Source of the DNA: RGIG2000 sp045612665
Lineage (GTDB): Bacteria; Bacillota; Clostridia; Oscillospirales; CAG-272
Direction: 5' to 3'
NCBI GenBank assembly: GCA_045612665.1
Contig: JAZKZO010000022.1
Location: 1 to 29,865 of the forward strand
DNA length: 29,865 bases
The notes under the pieces are model-generated. The model was not told where the DNA came from. It saw only the letters and a program-made list of their open reading frames with translations, and did no database searches. Of the stretch, positions 1 through 6,702 are shown piece after piece. Every line of letters begins with the position of its first letter. Within the stretch, counting starts at the first letter, position 1. The translations under genes were made by a program, and so were the position numbers.

Positions 1-11
1 GGGGTGATAAT

Positions 12-869
12 ATGCAAATGTGGAGTCCTTGGCACGGATGCAAGAAAATATCCGAGGGCTGTGAAAATTGCTATATGTATTACCTTGACAAAATACGCGA
101 CAGGGACGGCAGTGTGATTTACAAAACACAGGCGTTTTATTATCCTATAAGCCGAAATCGACGTGGCGAGTATGTTGTGCCACCAGGCACAACGCTCAGC
201 ATTTGTATGTCCTCGGATTTCTTTTTGGAAGAGGCTGACGAGTGGCGAAACGAGGCTTGGGCGATGATGAGAGAGCGAAGCGATATCAAGTTTTTCATTA
301 TCACAAAGCGCGTGCATCGAATTAAAGACACTCTCCCTGACGATTGGGGCGACGGATACGAAAACGTCGAGATAAATATCACCTGCGAAAACCAAAGGCG
401 AGCCGACGAAAGATTGCCGATTTTACTTGAAATTCCGATGAAGCATAAGGGCGTTGCAGTATCTCCGTTCCTTTCGGAAATCAATATTGATAAATATCTT
501 AAAAGCGGTCAAATCGAGCTCGTGTCCTGTGGTGGCGAAAACTACGACGGAGCGCGCCCGTGCGACTATGAGTGGGTTAAAGCTCTGCAAAGACAATGCG
601 TTGAAAACGGCGTTAACTTTTGCTTTTTCGAAACGGGAACAAACTTTTTGAAGGATGGCAAGCTATATCATATGCCGTCAAAGCCACTTCAAAGCAAGAT
701 GGCGCACAAATCGGGAATGAACTATGAGGCAAGGAAAAGAGAATTCAAGCTCTTTGACAGTATGGGCAATCCCGTACCTCAAGCCAAGCCTCAATTTCGC
801 AAAAATTGCGACACCTGTGGCAATAAAATGATATGCTCAGGATGCTCCGACTGTGGAAAATGTAAATAA
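12..869 (+). CDS. Gp37/Gp68 (DUF5131) family protein with Cys-rich tail
   Basis: This 285-residue protein matches the family named after phage Gp37/Gp68 (DUF5131), common on bacterial chromosomes and of unproven function. Its N-terminal block has W4, P6, W7 and three cysteines C10, C17 and C20 (C-x6-C-x2-C, WHGCKKISEGCENCY), a radical-SAM-like iron-sulfur arrangement. Further family blocks are SSDFFLEEADEWR, FFIITKRVHR and the later SCGGENYDGARP. The last 20 residues add six cysteines (C266, C269, C275, C278, C281, C284), which could bind zinc or a second cluster. The ATG at 12 follows GGGGTGA and gives the family's usual N-terminus, so the gene appears complete even though the window starts just upstream. 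The lipoprotein gene begins 9 bp later, suggesting one transcript. No other phage genes are near. The family call is firm; the biochemical role is unknown. Confidence 0.85.
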   Translation: MQMWSPWHGCKKISEGCENCYMYYLDKIRDRDGSVIYKTQAFYYPISRNRRGEYVVPPGTTLSICMSSDFFLEEADEWRNEAWAMMRERSDIKFFIITKRVHRIKDTLPDDWGDGYENVEINITCENQRRADERLPILLEIPMKHKGVAVSPFLSEINIDKYLKSGQIELVSCGGENYDGARPCDYEWVKALQRQCVENGVNFCFFETGTNFLKDGKLYHMPSKPLQSKMAHKSGMNYEARKREFKLFDSMGNPVPQAKPQFRKNCDTCGNKMICSGCSDCGKCK

Positions 870-878
870 GGAGAAGAA

Positions 879-2141
879 ATGAGAAGAATATTAATACTGC
901 TTTTGGTCGCTTGCCTGGCCCTTTGTGCGTGCACGCCAAATAATCCCGACGAATCCTCGCAAAGCTCATCAAGTGAGAGCTCCTCTAGTGAGAGCGAAAG
1001 CTCATCGTCAAGCGAAAGCTCCTCGTCGAGCGAGGAAAGCTCCTCTGACGATACCAAAATCGACTCATACCTTGACATAGAAAGATTTGAACCAAAAAGC
1101 TTCAAAAACGTATCCTTTGCAATCACAGGCTCAAGCAGTGCCTTGACCTTTGAGGCGCCAAGCGAGTGGTCGTTTACCAAAAACGCGTCGAAGGGATACG
1201 ACGTAAAAAGAGCAGGCAACATAATCGGTAATGTGCTTGAGGGCGAAATGGACGACCTCGACAAGTGGAGCGTAGTATCCGAAAAAACGAAGGACAAGAA
1301 AACCTATATCGCCAAGGAGTATGTGGAGCAAAACGGCGCAAATTATCGATACAGGTGGGCGTATTTGTACACCGAGGACGCTGAAAACAAGGAAATAAAC
1401 ATTGTCGTTACCTGTGCCGAGGTACCAAATCTTTCCTCGTACCGTATGCTCTCAACCTCGACCTTTAAGCAAACTCACACCGACCCGAGCTTTGGCGGTC
1501 TTGAAGACATTGCCGATATTGCAGGCCCGAAAATTCTCGTTGTTGGCAATAGCTTTGTTGGTACGTCAAATATAGGCGCAATTCTTGACGATTTACTTAT
1601 GTCAAACGGCAAAAACGGTCTTGTTAATGCTATATCTATCGGTATGGGTAATATCGGAAGATACTCACAGGACGACTATGTCCTTAGTGAAATTGCAACA
1701 GGCGACTACGATTTGGTCGTTATGAGCGGATTTTACGGTTCTGACGACAGTGCATCGCTTCGTGTTATAAAGGATATTTGCGACGATAGCGGTTCGCTTC
1801 TTGTAGCTATGCCGGCGCATAATGAAAACATTACAAGCGCGAGAAGCTCGGCAAGAATATGCGAGGTTAAATGCATCGAATGGAAAACCGAGATTGACAA
1901 CTTTATAAGCGGTGGTGTTGACAAATGGGCGCTATGCATTAATGATTCATACTACCATAGCACGGAGCTTGCAGGATATATTGGCGCACATATGATTTAT
2001 CGTGCAATCTATTCCGAGTGCCCGAGTGAGCCACCAAGTGATACTATATCTCAAAGCGAAATCGACAGAGTCCTCGGAAGCTATTCCTCGACGGGAAGCG
2101 TAGAGGTTGTTGACACGTCTAAAATTAGATACTTGGGATAA
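879..2141 (+). CDS. Ser-rich lipoprotein with SGNH-hydrolase-like domain
   Basis: This 420-residue protein has a lipoprotein signal peptide (positive start MRRI, hydrophobic core, candidate lipobox LCAC with C18) and should be anchored on the outer face of the membrane. A Ser/Glu/Asp-only linker follows at about residues 24-58. A middle domain of about 140 residues is unrecognised. The C-terminal part (about 215-385) resembles SGNH/GDSL esterases: ILVVGNSFVG looks like block I with the nucleophile Ser, YDLVVMSGFYG follows, and YYHSTELAGYIGAHMIY resembles the His block. The acidic residue usually three before that His is shifted by one (NDSYYH), so activity is uncertain. The RBS AAGGAGAAG lies just before the ATG. 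It is probably cotranscribed with the upstream DUF5131 gene and ends at a strong hairpin. Possible substrates are acetylated cell-wall or glycan material; this is inference. Confidence 0.75.
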   Translation: MRRILILLLVACLALCACTPNNPDESSQSSSSESSSSESESSSSSESSSSSEESSSDDTKIDSYLDIERFEPKSFKNVSFAITGSSSALTFEAPSEWSFTKNASKGYDVKRAGNIIGNVLEGEMDDLDKWSVVSEKTKDKKTYIAKEYVEQNGANYRYRWAYLYTEDAENKEINIVVTCAEVPNLSSYRMLSTSTFKQTHTDPSFGGLEDIADIAGPKILVVGNSFVGTSNIGAILDDLLMSNGKNGLVNAISIGMGNIGRYSQDDYVLSEIATGDYDLVVMSGFYGSDDSASLRVIKDICDDSGSLLVAMPAHNENITSARSSARICEVKCIEWKTEIDNFISGGVDKWALCINDSYYHSTELAGYIGAHMIYRAIYSECPSEPPSDTISQSEIDRVLGSYSSTGSVEVVDTSKIRYLG

Positions 2142-2142
2142 G

Positions 2143-2170
2143 AAAAAGCCGACACGTGTCGGCTTTTTTT
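2143..2170. terminator. Bidirectional intrinsic terminator
   Basis: A near-perfect palindrome (AAAAAGCCGACAC / GTGTCGGCTTTTT) has A-runs on one side and T-runs on the other. It sits between two convergent genes and can end both. Its T-run overlaps the stop codon of the pyridoxamine kinase gene. Confidence 0.9.
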
Positions 2171-3005
2171 ATTTATTAAGCTTATTTATAAGAGAAGGCA
2201 AGCACAGCTCGAATTTTGTGCCGTATGCGTGATTTTCGGCATCAGGAAGCGTTGTCTTGATGCACTCAACCGTAAAATCAACCGCAATTCCTAGCGCCTC
2301 TTCCTTTGTAAGACCTCTACATAGCGCACCTGCAAAAACGCTCGCAAACGTGTCGCCCGTGCCGTGGAAGCTCATAGGAATATTTTCGGTAAAATAGGAG
2401 TAGAACTCATCCTTTTCACTGTCATAAAGCACTGCACCCTGTGTCGATTTGTCATAGGAAACACCTGTCAAAACGGCAATTTTAGCACCGAGCGCACAAA
2501 GCTTCTTCAAGACGCTGTGAACGTGTGCCTCGTCGTACTGCTCCTTATATTCGATGCCGAGCATAAACGATGCCTCGGTAAGATTCGGAACAACGATGTC
2601 CGCCATCGCACAAAGCCTTGCCATATGTGGCGGGAATGACGCGTCAAAGCCTGTGTAAAGTCTGCCCTTGTCGCCCATGGCAGGGTCAACGAAAAGCAAA
2701 TTGCCCTCGCGCTTAAACTCCTTCGCAAAATCCATAACGTAATCAATTTGCGAGTGAGAGCCAAGATAGCCTGTGTATATCATATCGAATTCAAGGGCAT
2801 ATTTTTTCCAATGCTCTTGAATTTTTGGAATGTCATCGCTTAAATCGCGAAAGGTAAAGCCCTCAAATCCTCCTGTGTGTGTAGAAAGAACAGAGGTTGG
2901 AATGATTGCACACTCAATTCCCATAGCCGAAATTATAGGCAAGGCTACTGTAATTGAGCATTTTCCAAAGCAAGAAACATCTTGAATTGTAACGATTCTT
3001 TTCAT
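2169..3005 (-). CDS. Pyridoxamine/pyridoxal kinase (PdxY/PdxK-like)
   Basis: A 278-residue ribokinase-fold kinase that phosphorylates pyridoxal, pyridoxamine or pyridoxine with ATP in vitamin B6 salvage, in the cytoplasm. The N-terminus MKRIVTIQDVSCFGKCS, the block PTSVLSTHTGGF, VDPAMGDKGRLY and the C-terminal GTGDTFASVFAGAL are the family landmarks; the Asp of GTGD is the catalytic base. Length is normal for the family (about 270-290). The ATG at 3005 has the RBS GAGGTGAT. A consensus promoter lies 20 bp upstream. It stands alone between a convergent lipoprotein gene and the divergent PduL gene. Clostridial annotations usually call this type pyridoxamine kinase; substrate preference cannot be decided from sequence. 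Confidence 0.9.
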   Translation of the reverse strand: MKRIVTIQDVSCFGKCSITVALPIISAMGIECAIIPTSVLSTHTGGFEGFTFRDLSDDIPKIQEHWKKYALEFDMIYTGYLGSHSQIDYVMDFAKEFKREGNLLFVDPAMGDKGRLYTGFDASFPPHMARLCAMADIVVPNLTEASFMLGIEYKEQYDEAHVHSVLKKLCALGAKIAVLTGVSYDKSTQGAVLYDSEKDEFYSYFTENIPMSFHGTGDTFASVFAGALCRGLTKEEALGIAVDFTVECIKTTLPDAENHAYGTKFELCLPSLINKLNK

Positions 3006-3024
3006 AAAATCACCTCACGCTAAA

Positions 3025-3053
3025 ATTATACTACTTGATTTTTCAAATGTCAA
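3025..3053 (-). promoter_or_regulatory. Sigma-A promoter for pyridoxamine kinase
   Basis: On the minus strand the -35 is TTGACA (3048-3053), the spacer is 17 bp and the -10 is TATAAT (3025-3030), a perfect consensus. The gene start is 20 bp downstream. Confidence 0.85.
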
Positions 3054-3094
3054 CTGAAAGCGCCAAAAAAAGATAACAAAATTTGCTTTTTGTC

Positions 3095-3123
3095 TTTACA
3101 TTTGTACTAAAGTGTGCTAAAAT
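3095..3123 (+). promoter_or_regulatory. Extended -10 promoter for pduL
   Basis: TTTACA (3095-3100), a 17-bp spacer, and TAAAAT (3118-3123) preceded by TGC, giving an extended -10. The start codon is 33 bp downstream with AGGAG in between. Confidence 0.8.
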
Positions 3124-3156
3124 ATATGCGAAAAAATTAAATAGGAGATACATATT

Positions 3157-3729
3157 ATGGAAAACAAAGTAATCGTAGAAACCAGCGCACGTCACGTTCA
3201 CCTTTCAAGAGAGCACGTTGAAATCCTTTTCGGTGCAGGTCATGAGCTTACCTTTAAGAAGGATTTGAGCCAACCTGGTCAGTTCGCTTGCGAGGAAAGA
3301 GTAAGCGTTGTTGGTCCTAAGAACACAATTAAGAACGTAATCGTTCTCGGTCCTGAAAGAAAGGCTTCACAGGTTGAGGTTTCCTTGACTGACGCTCGTA
3401 ACCTCGGTGTAGTTGCACCTGTTCGTGAGAGCGGAGACGTTGCTAACTCAGGCGCTTGCAAGCTCGTTGGTCCTTGCGGAGAGGTTGAGCTTACAGAGGG
3501 CGTTATCGCTGCAAAGAGACATATTCACTTCACACCTGCTGAGGCTGAGGCTGCAGGCGTATCTGATAAAGAGGTTGTTAAGGTAAAGATTAACTCCGAG
3601 AGAACAACTATTTTTGATGACGTTGTAGTAAGAGTTCATCCTAACTTCAGCGCTGCTATGCACATCGATACTGACGAATCAAATGCTTCTTGCGCATTCG
3701 GTCAGGTTTATGGCGAAATTATTAAATAA
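3157..3729 (+). CDS. pduL: PduL-type phosphate propanoyltransferase (phosphotransacylase)
   Basis: A 190-residue zinc enzyme of the PduL family that interconverts acyl-CoA plus phosphate with acyl-phosphate plus CoA. It fills the role of Pta in making acetyl- or propionyl-phosphate for ATP synthesis by an acyl kinase. Visible family marks are the N-terminal SARHVHLS (H13, H15), the middle DARNLGVVAPVRESGD, AAKRHIHFTP and the C-terminal HPNFSAAMHIDTDESNA; the His pairs are known zinc ligands in the family. No N-terminal encapsulation peptide and no microcompartment or acetate kinase gene is adjacent, so it is probably a cytosolic, stand-alone enzyme. It has its own promoter, a good RBS (TAGGAGAT) and its own terminator, so it is a single-gene transcript. 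Confidence 0.93.
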   Translation: MENKVIVETSARHVHLSREHVEILFGAGHELTFKKDLSQPGQFACEERVSVVGPKNTIKNVIVLGPERKASQVEVSLTDARNLGVVAPVRESGDVANSGACKLVGPCGEVELTEGVIAAKRHIHFTPAEAEAAGVSDKEVVKVKINSERTTIFDDVVVRVHPNFSAAMHIDTDESNASCAFGQVYGEIIK

Positions 3730-3742
3730 TTAAGCTAAAATC

Positions 3743-3774
3743 AAAGCCACACACTCGTGTGGCTTTCTTTTTTT
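3743..3774 (+). terminator. Intrinsic terminator after pduL
   Basis: A 10-bp perfect stem (AAAGCCACAC / GTGTGGCTTT, loop ACTC) is followed by CTTTTTTT. Confidence 0.9.
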
Positions 3775-3783
3775 GCCGTATTA

Positions 3784-3812
3784 TTGACAAATGCGCGCGT
3801 GTGTGCTAAAAT
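3784..3812 (+). promoter_or_regulatory. Extended -10 promoter for the 3858-6331 operon
   Basis: TTGACA (3784-3789), a 17-bp spacer, and TAAAAT (3807-3812) preceded by TGC. The spacer (3791-3806) is an unusual alternating GC/GT stretch that also appears, with two changes, in the rhamnosidase leader. Confidence 0.85.
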
Positions 3813-3857
3813 ATACATAACTATTGAGTTTTTACGAATATGTTATAGGAGTCCTAT

Positions 3858-4496
3858 ATGATACAATATCTTGAAAATGAAAAGGCAACGCTTAAATACA
3901 TTCTTACCGCACCAACCGATTTTGATGGTAGTGAGAGCCTTCCAATGATAGTGTTCTTGCACGGCGCAGGTGAGCGTGGAAACGACCTTGAGAAGATAAA
4001 GGCACACGGAATACCAAAGCTTTTTTCTAAAAATGAGGATTATAATGGAATAAGAGCAATCACGATTTCCCCTCAATGCCCAGAGGAGCGCACGTGGTAC
4101 GACTTCAAGTGGGACGTTATTTCACTCATTGACGAGGTTGCCGATAAATATAATGTAGATAAGAGCAAAATATCGCTTTGCGGTATCAGTATGGGTGGCT
4201 TTGGCACTTGGGAAATCGCACTTCAAATTCCCGAAAAGCTCTTTAAAATTGCACCTATTTGCGGTGGCGGTATGAGCTGGCGCGCTTGGTATTTGCGTAA
4301 CACACCTATAAGAGTGTATCACGGTGGGCTTGATAATATCGTTCCTCTTTGTATGTCGGAGGTTATGGTTAATGCCATAAGAGAGCAAGGAGGAAACGTA
4401 GAATTCACAATTTACGAGGATCTATATCACGACTGTTGGACTAGAGCATTTGAGCAAACAGACCTTATAGCTTGGCTTGCCGGTTTGGAGAAATAA
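3858..4496 (+). CDS. Alpha/beta-hydrolase (esterase/predicted peptidase type)
   Basis: A 212-residue alpha/beta-hydrolase without a signal peptide, so cytoplasmic. The oxyanion block is MIVFLHGAGERGND, the nucleophile elbow is CGISMGGFG (Ser in GISMG), the acid is the Asp of YHGGLDNIVP and the catalytic His is in EDLYHDCWTRAF, so the triad is complete. This pattern matches the esterase/polyhydroxybutyrate-depolymerase-like group often annotated as phospholipase/carboxylesterase or predicted peptidase. The substrate is unknown; some relatives are carbohydrate esterases, and the GH29-like gene two positions downstream fits that idea. RBS AGGAG lies 6 bp before the ATG. The lipid kinase gene begins 12 bp after its stop. 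Confidence 0.85.
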   Translation: MIQYLENEKATLKYILTAPTDFDGSESLPMIVFLHGAGERGNDLEKIKAHGIPKLFSKNEDYNGIRAITISPQCPEERTWYDFKWDVISLIDEVADKYNVDKSKISLCGISMGGFGTWEIALQIPEKLFKIAPICGGGMSWRAWYLRNTPIRVYHGGLDNIVPLCMSEVMVNAIREQGGNVEFTIYEDLYHDCWTRAFEQTDLIAWLAGLEK

Positions 4497-4508
4497 TAGG
4501 AGCTTTGT

Positions 4509-5417
4509 ATGGAAAAAATAGACGGAGCAAAAAGAAAAATCAAACAAATAATGCACGTTCTCAATCCTCTTGCGGGAAAGGGACGCGCCGTTCAAATAAA
4601 GGACACCCTTGATGCTGAAAGCAAGGTTTATATGTCTAGCTCCTGTGAGGACGCAAATGATTTTATCATCAAGGCATGTAAGGAAAATCCCGATACCTGC
4701 TTTACAGTTTACGGTGGAGACGGTACTGTGTTTAGAGCGGTCAATGCGCTTATGAACAGTGGCTGTGCCGATAGTGCATCACTTAAAATCGTTCCTGTTG
4801 GAAGCGGTAACGACTTCGTTCGCTCGTTTGAGGGTGAAAAGGGCGAAATACCTGTTGACGTAATGGCGTTTAACGGTAGATATGCAATCAACGTAGTCAA
4901 CGTTGGCTTTGACTGCGAGGTTGTGCGCCGTGCTGCAGTCTTTAAAAAGAAACCTATGGTTTCGGGCAAAATGGCATATATGCTTGGCGTAGCGGCGGAG
5001 CTTGCTCAAAAGCAACCGATTGACGCAAAGATAACGCTTACGTATGCCGACGGCACACAGGAAATAATCGAGGAGAAAATTCTCCTTGCCGCAGTATGTA
5101 ACGGTAGATGGTACGGTGGTGGCTTCCAGCTCGCACCCGATGCCGACTTAAGCGACGGAATTTTAAACGTTGAAATTATAAGAGATATTAGCCGTTCGAA
5201 GTTCGTTAGTATGGTTGCCGATTACAAAAAGGGAACTCATATTGACGTTGAAAAGGGCGAGCTTAAGGAAAAATTCAAGGAAATTGTTTACTATAAAAAG
5301 TGCGTAGCCGTTAAAATCGAGGGCGTCAAGAGCGTTTGTGCCGATGGTGAAATCTTCGAGGAAAGCACCGTTGACGTAAAGGTAATTCCAAAGGCTATAA
5401 ACTACATAATAGATTGA
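4509..5417 (+). CDS. Diacylglycerol kinase-like lipid kinase (YegS/DgkB/BmrU group)
   Basis: A 302-residue protein of the DAGK catalytic family, which transfers phosphate from ATP to diacylglycerol or related lipids. It carries the N-terminal block VLNPLAGKG, the nucleotide-binding motif VYGGDGTVFRAVNAL (GGDGT) and the second glycine-rich motif VPVGSGNDFVRSF. The C-terminal beta-rich half includes GRWYGGGFQLAPDADLSDGILNV, typical for the family. Length fits the soluble bacterial lipid kinases (about 290-310). The ATG at 4509 is preceded by TAGGAGCT; an internal Met (LKQIMHV) is a less likely start. The stop lies 8 bp upstream of the next start, so translation is probably coupled. In Gram-positives DgkB recycles diacylglycerol from lipoteichoic acid synthesis; the exact substrate here is inference. 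Confidence 0.9.
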   Translation: MEKIDGAKRKIKQIMHVLNPLAGKGRAVQIKDTLDAESKVYMSSSCEDANDFIIKACKENPDTCFTVYGGDGTVFRAVNALMNSGCADSASLKIVPVGSGNDFVRSFEGEKGEIPVDVMAFNGRYAINVVNVGFDCEVVRRAAVFKKKPMVSGKMAYMLGVAAELAQKQPIDAKITLTYADGTQEIIEEKILLAAVCNGRWYGGGFQLAPDADLSDGILNVEIIRDISRSKFVSMVADYKKGTHIDVEKGELKEKFKEIVYYKKCVAVKIEGVKSVCADGEIFEESTVDVKVIPKAINYIID

Positions 5418-5425
5418 GGATCATC

Positions 5426-6331
5426 ATGAGAAATAGAACGGATTGGTTTAGCGAGGCAGGATACGGAATGTTTGTCCATTGGACAACGCACACCTTGCCC
5501 GAAAAAGGCGAAAAGAAGGATTATTTTCAGGCAGTAGAGGATTTCGATATCGATACCTTTGTTTCACAGGTTGTCGCATCAGGGGCGAAATTCCTGTTTT
5601 TCACGGCAACTCACGCGGATATGATGGTACCGTTTCCACTTGCCGAGCTTGATGAAATCGTGCCAAATCACACATCAAAGCGCGACCTTATAGGCGAGCT
5701 CTCCGACCGTCTTGCCGAGCACGGAATAAGACTTATGCTTTACTTTAACGGAGAGGGCGTAACCGATCCCGAATGGCAAAAGGCAACAAAATTCAAGGAT
5801 GATATATATCCGCACGCCGACTATTGCTACAAGGTAACCGAGGCGATTTCCAAAAAATACGGCAAGAAAATTCACGGCTGGTGGATTGACTGTTGTTATG
5901 AGCCACCGATTTGTGGCGGTAGAGGCGTTAGATACGATTATAAGCGCTATGCCGAGGCACTCCGTGCAGGCAACCCCGATTCCATTGTAGCCTTCAATTT
6001 CAGAGGCGTAGAGCCTTGGGGATGCGATTGGGGAAAGGGAATATCCGACTATCAGGCAGGCGAGGAAAACGACATAAAATTCTTGCCCGAGCATCGTTTT
6101 AGCGGAGAGGGCGACACACAATGGTTCGCACTTTGCTGGATGGACGATTTTTGGGTACACGAGAAGGAAGGCACACCGACCCCTCAACATGAAAACCAAA
6201 AGGTTCTTGATTACATAAAGGCAATCAAGGAAAAGGGTGGAGTTTTTGCCTACAACGTTGCCCCGTATCAAGAGGGACATATCTCCGAGCCTACTATGGA
6301 ACAGCTTAAATGGCTTTCCGACAAAATTTAA
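5426..6331 (+). CDS. GH29-like glycosidase (alpha-L-fucosidase-like)
   Basis: A 301-residue protein resembling the catalytic (beta/alpha)8 domain of GH29 alpha-L-fucosidases. Marks are WFSEAGYGMFVHW near the N-terminus, KFLFFTATHADMM, RDLIGELSDRLAEHGIRLMLYFN, HGWWIDCCYE (the Asp aligns with the GH29 nucleophile position) and the closing GGVFAYNVAPYQEGHISEP. It is much shorter than typical fucosidases (about 430-550) because the C-terminal beta domain is absent. No signal peptide is seen, so it should act inside the cell. The ATG at 5426 is chosen over an upstream in-frame TTG at 5414 because TGAGGA sits 5 bp before it and overlaps the previous stop. It is last in the operon and ends at a strong terminator. 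Activity on fucosides is inference. Confidence 0.75.
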   Translation: MRNRTDWFSEAGYGMFVHWTTHTLPEKGEKKDYFQAVEDFDIDTFVSQVVASGAKFLFFTATHADMMVPFPLAELDEIVPNHTSKRDLIGELSDRLAEHGIRLMLYFNGEGVTDPEWQKATKFKDDIYPHADYCYKVTEAISKKYGKKIHGWWIDCCYEPPICGGRGVRYDYKRYAEALRAGNPDSIVAFNFRGVEPWGCDWGKGISDYQAGEENDIKFLPEHRFSGEGDTQWFALCWMDDFWVHEKEGTPTPQHENQKVLDYIKAIKEKGGVFAYNVAPYQEGHISEPTMEQLKWLSDKI

Positions 6332-6334
6332 AAC

Positions 6335-6362
6335 AAAAATGCACCCGTGAGGGTGCATTTTT
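6335..6362. terminator. Bidirectional terminator, copy 1 of a repeated hairpin
   Basis: A 12-bp perfect stem (AAAAATGCACCC / GGGTGCATTTTT) has loop GTGA, with A-run and T-run on opposite sides. It ends the GH29-like gene and the convergent XRE gene. The 28-bp sequence is identical at 7735-7762, and a variant with a compensated base pair lies at 7068-7095. Confidence 0.92.
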
Positions 6363-6607
6363 CATTTTAAGAGCTCATCACAGCTGACATTAAATATTTT
6401 TGCGAGCTGTAATAACTCAATGTCAGTTACAAATCTTTCGCCACTTTCAATTCGTTGAATCGCATTTTTGTCAACATCAATTCCCAACAATTGTAGCTTG
6501 TCAGCAAGAATTCTTTGAGACATTTTTGGGCTATAAGCTTTTCTAAGTCTATAAATATTTTCGCCACAAATATTATTTTTACCGTTTGAAGATTTATTTT
6601 TAAACAT
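6362..6607 (-). CDS. XRE-family HTH regulator, cassette 1
   Basis: An 81-residue single-domain helix-turn-helix protein. The HTH fills most of the length: NIYRLRKAYSPKMSQRILADKL, then LGIDVDKNAIQRIESGER as turn and recognition helix, then TDIELLQLAKIFNVSCDELLK. The first 14 residues are a polar tail. The ATG at 6607 is preferred over an upstream in-frame start at 6640 because AAAGGA lies 8 bp before it and the longer form would read through the regulatory region. It is transcribed away from the small gene at 6703, with which it shares a 95-bp promoter region containing a matched pair of 14-bp repeats. Autoregulation and control of the partner is the natural inference. Its stop codon lies at the edge of terminator copy 1. 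Confidence 0.85.
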   Translation of the reverse strand: MFKNKSSNGKNNICGENIYRLRKAYSPKMSQRILADKLQLLGIDVDKNAIQRIESGERFVTDIELLQLAKIFNVSCDELLK

Positions 6608-6618
6608 AATAAAGTTCC

Positions 6619-6691
6619 TTTGACATTCAGTGCTTGACAATTTTATTTTATTATGTTATCATAACTATAATGGCATTCACTAAATGTCAAA
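6619..6691. promoter_or_regulatory. Pair of inverted 14-bp operator candidates in cassette 1
   Basis: TTTGACATTCAGTG at 6619-6632 and CACTAAATGTCAAA at 6678-6691 are inverted copies matching at 13 of 14 positions. Each arm overlaps the ribosome binding site of one of the two divergent genes, so both leaders begin with the same CACTRAATGTCAAA sequence before the Shine-Dalgarno. Binding by the XRE protein is inference. Confidence 0.6.
6634..6662 (+). promoter_or_regulatory. Promoter for the cassette 1 small protein
   Basis: TTGACA (6634-6639), a 17-bp spacer, and TATCAT (6657-6662) preceded by TGT (extended -10). It lies between the two 14-bp inverted repeats. No equally good promoter was found for the minus-strand XRE gene, although the distal repeat contains TTGACA on that strand (6685-6690). 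Confidence 0.7.
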
Positions 6692-6702
6692 AGGAGATTT
6701 TT

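Noticed and set aside
12..869. Prophage remnant suggested by the Gp37/Gp68 name
   Set aside because: No other phage gene, integrase or attachment site is near, and the family is common on chromosomes.
951..1050. Ser/Glu codon repeats in the lipoprotein as a variable tandem repeat
   Set aside because: The repeats are irregular at DNA level and explained by a low-complexity linker; no phase-variable tract was evident.
3157..3729. Bacterial microcompartment locus around pduL
   Set aside because: No shell protein, aldehyde dehydrogenase or diol dehydratase gene is in the window.
5675..6358. Minus-strand ORF of 227 residues opposite the GH29-like gene
   Set aside because: It begins inside the terminator hairpin, has no motif and lies across a clearly coding frame.
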